64,000 nucleotides of DNA from Dictyophora rubrovolvata (taxonomy: Eukaryota; Basidiomycota; Agaricomycetes; Phallales; Phallaceae). The translations under genes and the position numbers were made by a program. Below, in pieces: positions 60,294 to 64,000 of the stretch (position 1 is its first letter; each line of letters starts with the position of its first letter). The notes under the pieces were generated by a model that was not told the origin of the DNA, searched no databases, and saw only the letters and a program-made list of their open reading frames with translations. Where the stretch lies: positions 3,002,001-3,066,000 of the forward strand of contig CP114118.1 in NCBI GenBank assembly GCA_029959195.1, in the 5' to 3' direction.

Positions 60294-61905
60294 GTCGTCC
60301 TAGTAAGGAGAAAGAAAAGGTATGTGAATTAAAGCTTCAAATCTGAAGCGCTAGCATAGATTTGAGAAGAAGTTTTGTATCTCGAGACCGTCCCTCCCTC
60401 GGCCTGGCAGTGCAAATGACAAAGCAGAAAGCAAAGTTGTGGACACCTGAGGACTCCATGATGCATGATGCATGATGATTCATTCTCCGGATTGGCTTAC
60501 TGAAACAGCAACCCGGACCACGCACGTATCAGTTGGAATTTGGTTGGAATGAGCATTGGCAGCTGTGAAAACGTTTTTATTTACAGGTTGTTTATGAATG
60601 GGAATGGTGCGCTCAATGAATCTTGATTTTTTTTTATAATTAATACTCAACTTGAAGCAGATGTGATCCTCATGCCTTTGAACATGCCCAACATTTCATT
60701 TGAACGCTAACCTGATAATCGAAAACCTCACAAACCACTATCTACGAATTTCTGAAGTCAAATCGGTTAACGAGCATTGGTCAGAATTCAAAACTGCATC
60801 AAATTTGTTGCGACAGTGACTGACGCTGCGGGCCGAGAAGGCAACGTCATTGGACACGTCACACCAACATCAAATCACACATCACCACGCCGCGCAATTC
60901 CGACGGCATGCAACACCGCAAAATACGGTCAAAGAATAAACCCGGTTGGTGGAAGCTCCCGGACGAATATACGCATCACCCAACTTGAAGTCCGTTATAG
61001 GATCTAGTCCTCTTCAAAACAAAAGTATACTGCGGCATGTATAGCCCATTACAATTTGCTATCGAAAAGGGTGGGCACAGCGACATGATGGTAATGATCC
61101 CGCCAGTTGGAACTTGGCACGGACCGCACGGTGTTTAAGTCGTGTTTGGATCCGCTTATGTAGGCGCCCCGCTCGGTTTGTTCAAAAATGAAAGCACTTG
61201 AATTCAATTTCTTGGCCAAGGATATTTGAGATCCATATTCAGACACGAGAATTCTGCCAAAAATTTGATTTTTCTAGTTTACTCAAAGTCAGATGCCAGT
61301 AACGGCTCTAGAGAGCCAGCGGGAGAAGAGCAGAATTGAGCAGCACAGAGTTTTATTTCATTCTTTGTCTAACTGCACAGTGAGGGTTCACCTTTATCAT
61401 ATAAGGCTAAACGGGTGATGCTAGACCATTTCGGCACTTGCTTTCTGACAAAAAACGCTCCCTCCAGCTATCAGTGCGTGAATAGCAATGGGGATAACAA
61501 AGTGATTCATTTTTATCGCCAGGTGCAGACCCCCGGGGGCTCTGGAAAGCTGTGTGAGGGCTTGTAAGTTCCTGATGGTCAAGCCAGAATGCGGTAAATT
61601 TCTGGTCTGTTGAAGAGCCGGAAAGTTATATGCCACACTGGCTTTGATCAAGATGGTGATGATGCATTCGTGTCTATTATCTAATGTCAAAGCTTCAATA
61701 TGCTGGCCCCGTTTGTCTACGCTTATTTCGAAAGGGACCATTTCAAAAATGGAATTATGCACCGGTATTGCTTGTATGTACCCGTATAATAACAATCTTA
61801 GACTCTCAAACCTGACTGGGCCTGGAAGATCATAGAAGCTAAATAGAAAATGTACATGGAATAACCAAAAGCCTTGGAACATGATGAGAGGATACATAAC
61901 TACAG
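60294..61905. other. Intergenic region with one unassigned minus-strand frame
   Basis: Promoter of the flippase on the left. A minus-strand frame at 61421-61897 (158 codons) includes RFESLRLLLYGYIQAIPVHN and LTIRNLQALTQLSRAPGG, which look faintly like LRR or F-box protein text. There is no clear repeat register or splice partner. A short frame at 61049-61246 (-) is likewise unassigned. Confidence 0.4.
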
Positions 61906-62612
61906 ACTTCCCGGATCGACGTATTTGATCTTGGTAGCCAGGTCGAGGCTTGGGGTCGCGATGTCCCCTTCCCCGATGACCCCACCACGACAGCCCTTAT
62001 TAATGCCCGGCGGCCGCCCCCAGACTTTGCGACTCTCTAGAGTTTGCTGGCGTCGGGGGGACAACAGATCTTGTTATCCAACAAGCAAGTACTATTATCT
62101 GTCGACAACAATAGCGGACACGGATACAAAACCATCATTTGTTCACGCTGGATACAATAGAAATAACCTCTGACTGTGCTGCCACGATTTCTGCAATGGT
62201 CGTAGCATGGGTCAATGACGAGAAAAAGAAAGCAAACGGCAGTCTTTCCACGCTTGTCACACTCCTCTCGTTTGGGAACTACCTCATCTATGTTTCTCCC
62301 AACTTTCCTTCTGCTGCGAGCAGTTCAATAGCAAACCGGAGTGTGGACCTAAATGATGCAATGACCGGAGCTGCGATCATCAAGACTGGTCTCGATGGCC
62401 TCATTGCAGATCCCAACTATCAGAAATATGAATCTCCAATCCTGGAATGTATAATCAATGCAGTCTGGCTTGTGGCAGACTGCGCCGAGATGTTTCAGAA
62501 CGGCGACCCCCAAACTTCCGATTGGCTTTCGTTTGGTGGAAACGTTTGTTTCGATACCATTGGTATTCTGGCTCCCTTCGCGTTGCCAGATATCGTGGAC
62601 CCAGAAATATAG
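61906..62612 (+). pseudogene. Broken gene, unknown family
   Basis: Protein-like segments follow each other in order but in different frames. DVFDLGSQVEAWGRDVPFPD and DDPTTTALINARRPPPDFAT come first (about 61920-62039). A shift leads into EFAGVGGTTDLVIQQ (62040-62084), then another into SVDNNSGHGYKTII (about 62098-62140). Last comes a long open piece with TSDCAATISAMVVAWVNDEK and WLSFGGNVCFDTIGILAPFA, closing at DIVDPEI (62139-62612). No introns fit at the first two frame changes, so frameshift decay is more likely than splicing. The last piece could still be expressed alone as about 157 residues. Upstream of 61906 a CTACAG acceptor-like site suggests earlier exons. Family not recognised. Confidence 0.5.
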
Positions 62613-63053
62613 CTGGGGTGGTGTACACAATGTCGCAGATCCTCACGGTTGCCTATGGTTTGCTCTGCGGTGCTACTGGTATTGCACAGTGATGTCTCGA
62701 CAAGGTGGGAGTGGTAATTGGAATTGTATTATTTCTTGCAGATATTTTATGAGGAGTCTTGGAGAAACAGATTTAATATTGATATCTTGTGACTTTGACG
62801 TTTTTGCTTCAGTGTAACACCATCACTTCGTACTGTTACATCGTACATGAAATAACGATCTTCTCCTAAAGGGACTTTTTTTTCTCGAAGCTATCCATAC
62901 CGACAATGGTTATCAATATCGCTCTTGGCAATATCAAATCGAAGCAAACTATAATAACAACTGTCAACATTGATATTTGAGATCATAAAGATAGGGTAGA
63001 CATAATAACAATATGCGTATAAGCAGTACTCCCCAACACACTCTAGCATCACA
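62613..63053. other. Intergenic region
   Basis: Spacer between the broken plus-strand gene and the stop codon of the minus-strand LRR gene. No gene seen. Confidence 0.6.
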
Positions 63054-64000
63054 TCACAATCTTACAAAGAAATCTCCCCACTCCGAGGGATCTTGGCGAA
63101 TTTCGGATAGAGAAATAGAAGGAATAAAAGAATGCCCAAGATAATTGCCAGCCGGATCTCTGGCAATTTCCACATGAACCACGGACCCATCGAAAGAAGC
63201 TTCAAGATATCGGAGCGTATTGACCTGGGAAAGGTTGCGCACGAGCTCTTCAGCTTCGGAAAGGTCAGTAAATTCCAGGGCGGAAAGGTACAAATGGGTG
63301 ACATTGATGAGGCATGAAGTTATGATTGCTAATAGGCGTTTCTAAGTATGCAGATAAGGAAACTCTAGCGGCAGAGTGGAGTATGAAAATTAAAATGCTT
63401 ACCATCTCCATTGGAAGTAAAACACCCTCTAAACTCAATTTTTGCAGGTTTGGAGCATTATTAAGAAATTGGGGAAGTTTAGAAGGGAGCCAGTTGCCAA
63501 ACGTTAACCGTAAAGTTTCCAGATTGTGCATACTTAATGTAGCGTCAAAGTCGTAAACACTTGATTTGTAATGCACCAGGCGGGACAAGCAAGACTTGGA
63601 GAGGAAAAATGATGGTTTGGATGTCATCATCCCACTCCAATGAATAGAACGAAGCATTCCCAAATCAGGAAGGGAGGATAAATCGCGGCGGGAAGGCCTG
63701 GCGGGGAAGGAACTGGATTCACATTGTAGGCATTCGAGATTCGCATGTCGACGGAAAAAACTAATGACGATTGTATTCTGTTGGGAAGACGTGGTATATG
63801 CGGGGGAGACAGTCAGAAGCCCTCTCAAAGTCAGACGTCGGAGCTTCGGCCAGGTTCCGGTCTCGAGGATTGCAGAGCAGTGAGAGTTGCCATAAGAGGT
63901 GCCATAAAGGAAAAGGTCTTCAAGATTGGGACATTTATGAATGAGCATTTCCTGTGCCGGCTCACAAATGTCATTCAACATTACTCTTGTGAGATTGGAT
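63054..64000 (-). CDS. F-box-type LRR protein, C-terminal part (runs off the window)
   Basis: The last two exons of a minus-strand gene: 63403 to beyond 64000, and 63054-63341, joined in frame by a 61-bp GTAAGC..CTTAG intron. The visible 295 or so residues are leucine-rich repeats of the irregular fungal kind: CPNLEDLFLYGTSYG, WPKLRRLTLRGLLTVSP, HANLECLQCESSSFP, MHNLETLRLTFGNWLP and APNLQKLSLEGVLLP, then NVTHLYLSALEFTDL. The conserved family tail is RQDPSEWGDFF. The frame is open to the window edge, so the N-terminus, where an F-box would be expected, is missing here. F-box/LRR proteins select substrates for SCF ubiquitin ligases. The decayed gene at 6.1-7.0 kb belongs to the same family and there the F-box is visible. 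Confidence 0.8.

Noticed and set aside
1-64000. Biosynthetic gene cluster linking the adenylation enzyme, P450 and transporter
   Set aside because: The genes are 15-35 kb apart, interrupted by unrelated and housekeeping genes, with no shared orientation or promoter motif that I could see.

Overview
The window looks like nuclear DNA of a mushroom-forming basidiomycete (Agaricomycetes). Genes are cut by many short GT..AG introns, mostly 47-80 bp, and the recognisable families are typical of that group: an ent-kaurene-oxidase-like P450, a GH3 beta-glucosidase, F-box/LRR proteins, a seven-helix membrane protein, fungal GT31 enzymes and an adenylation-only NRPS-like protein. Gene models were built by hand from reading frames and splice sites; for most genes the exon lengths sum to a multiple of three and the protein motifs run across the junctions. 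The organism itself cannot be named from the sequence.

Layout. 3.15-5.4 kb: an adenylation-domain protein (+). 6.1-7.0 kb: a decayed F-box/LRR gene (-). 8.4-13.3 kb: small genes of unknown function, including a five-exon Cys/His zinc-binding candidate (+), a two-exon 135-residue protein (-) and a 130-residue protein with a 5'UTR intron (+). Several of these have a clear TATA box. 13.7-17.2 kb: a 14-exon secreted GH3 beta-glucosidase (-). 19.4-19.9 kb: a poorly resolved small gene (-), divergent from a 12-exon cytochrome P450 (20.4-22.6 kb, +). 22.6-29.3 kb: a gene-poor stretch with one doubtful gene. 29.3-33.1 kb: a 1105-residue disordered protein (+). 33.1-37.2 kb: gene-poor, with a long imperfect inverted repeat at 35.5-35.75 kb and a decayed coding piece at 36.2 kb.

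37.2-38.3 kb: Rtf2 (+), converging on an 11-exon Git1-like transporter (38.7-40.7 kb, -). 41.9-46.5 kb: two tandem GT31 glycosyltransferases (-) with identical exon plans. 49.1-51.0 kb: a Whi5/Nrm1-like cell-cycle repressor (+). 51.8-52.05 kb: a small unknown protein (-). 53.4-54.7 kb: a seven-helix membrane protein (+), converging on a P4-type flippase ATPase (55.3-60.3 kb, -). 61.9-62.6 kb: a broken gene (+). 63.05 kb to the edge: the C-terminal part of an LRR protein (-) from the same family as the broken copy at 6-7 kb.

How the genes relate. I see no compact biosynthetic cluster or operon-like pathway. The beta-glucosidase, P450 and adenylation protein suggest plant-material degradation and secondary metabolism, but they are separated and not co-directional. 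The rest is housekeeping (Rtf2, flippase, transporter, cell-cycle repressor) mixed with fast-evolving families (F-box/LRR, GT31 duplicates, small orphan genes). No tRNA, rRNA, CRISPR array or intact transposon was found.
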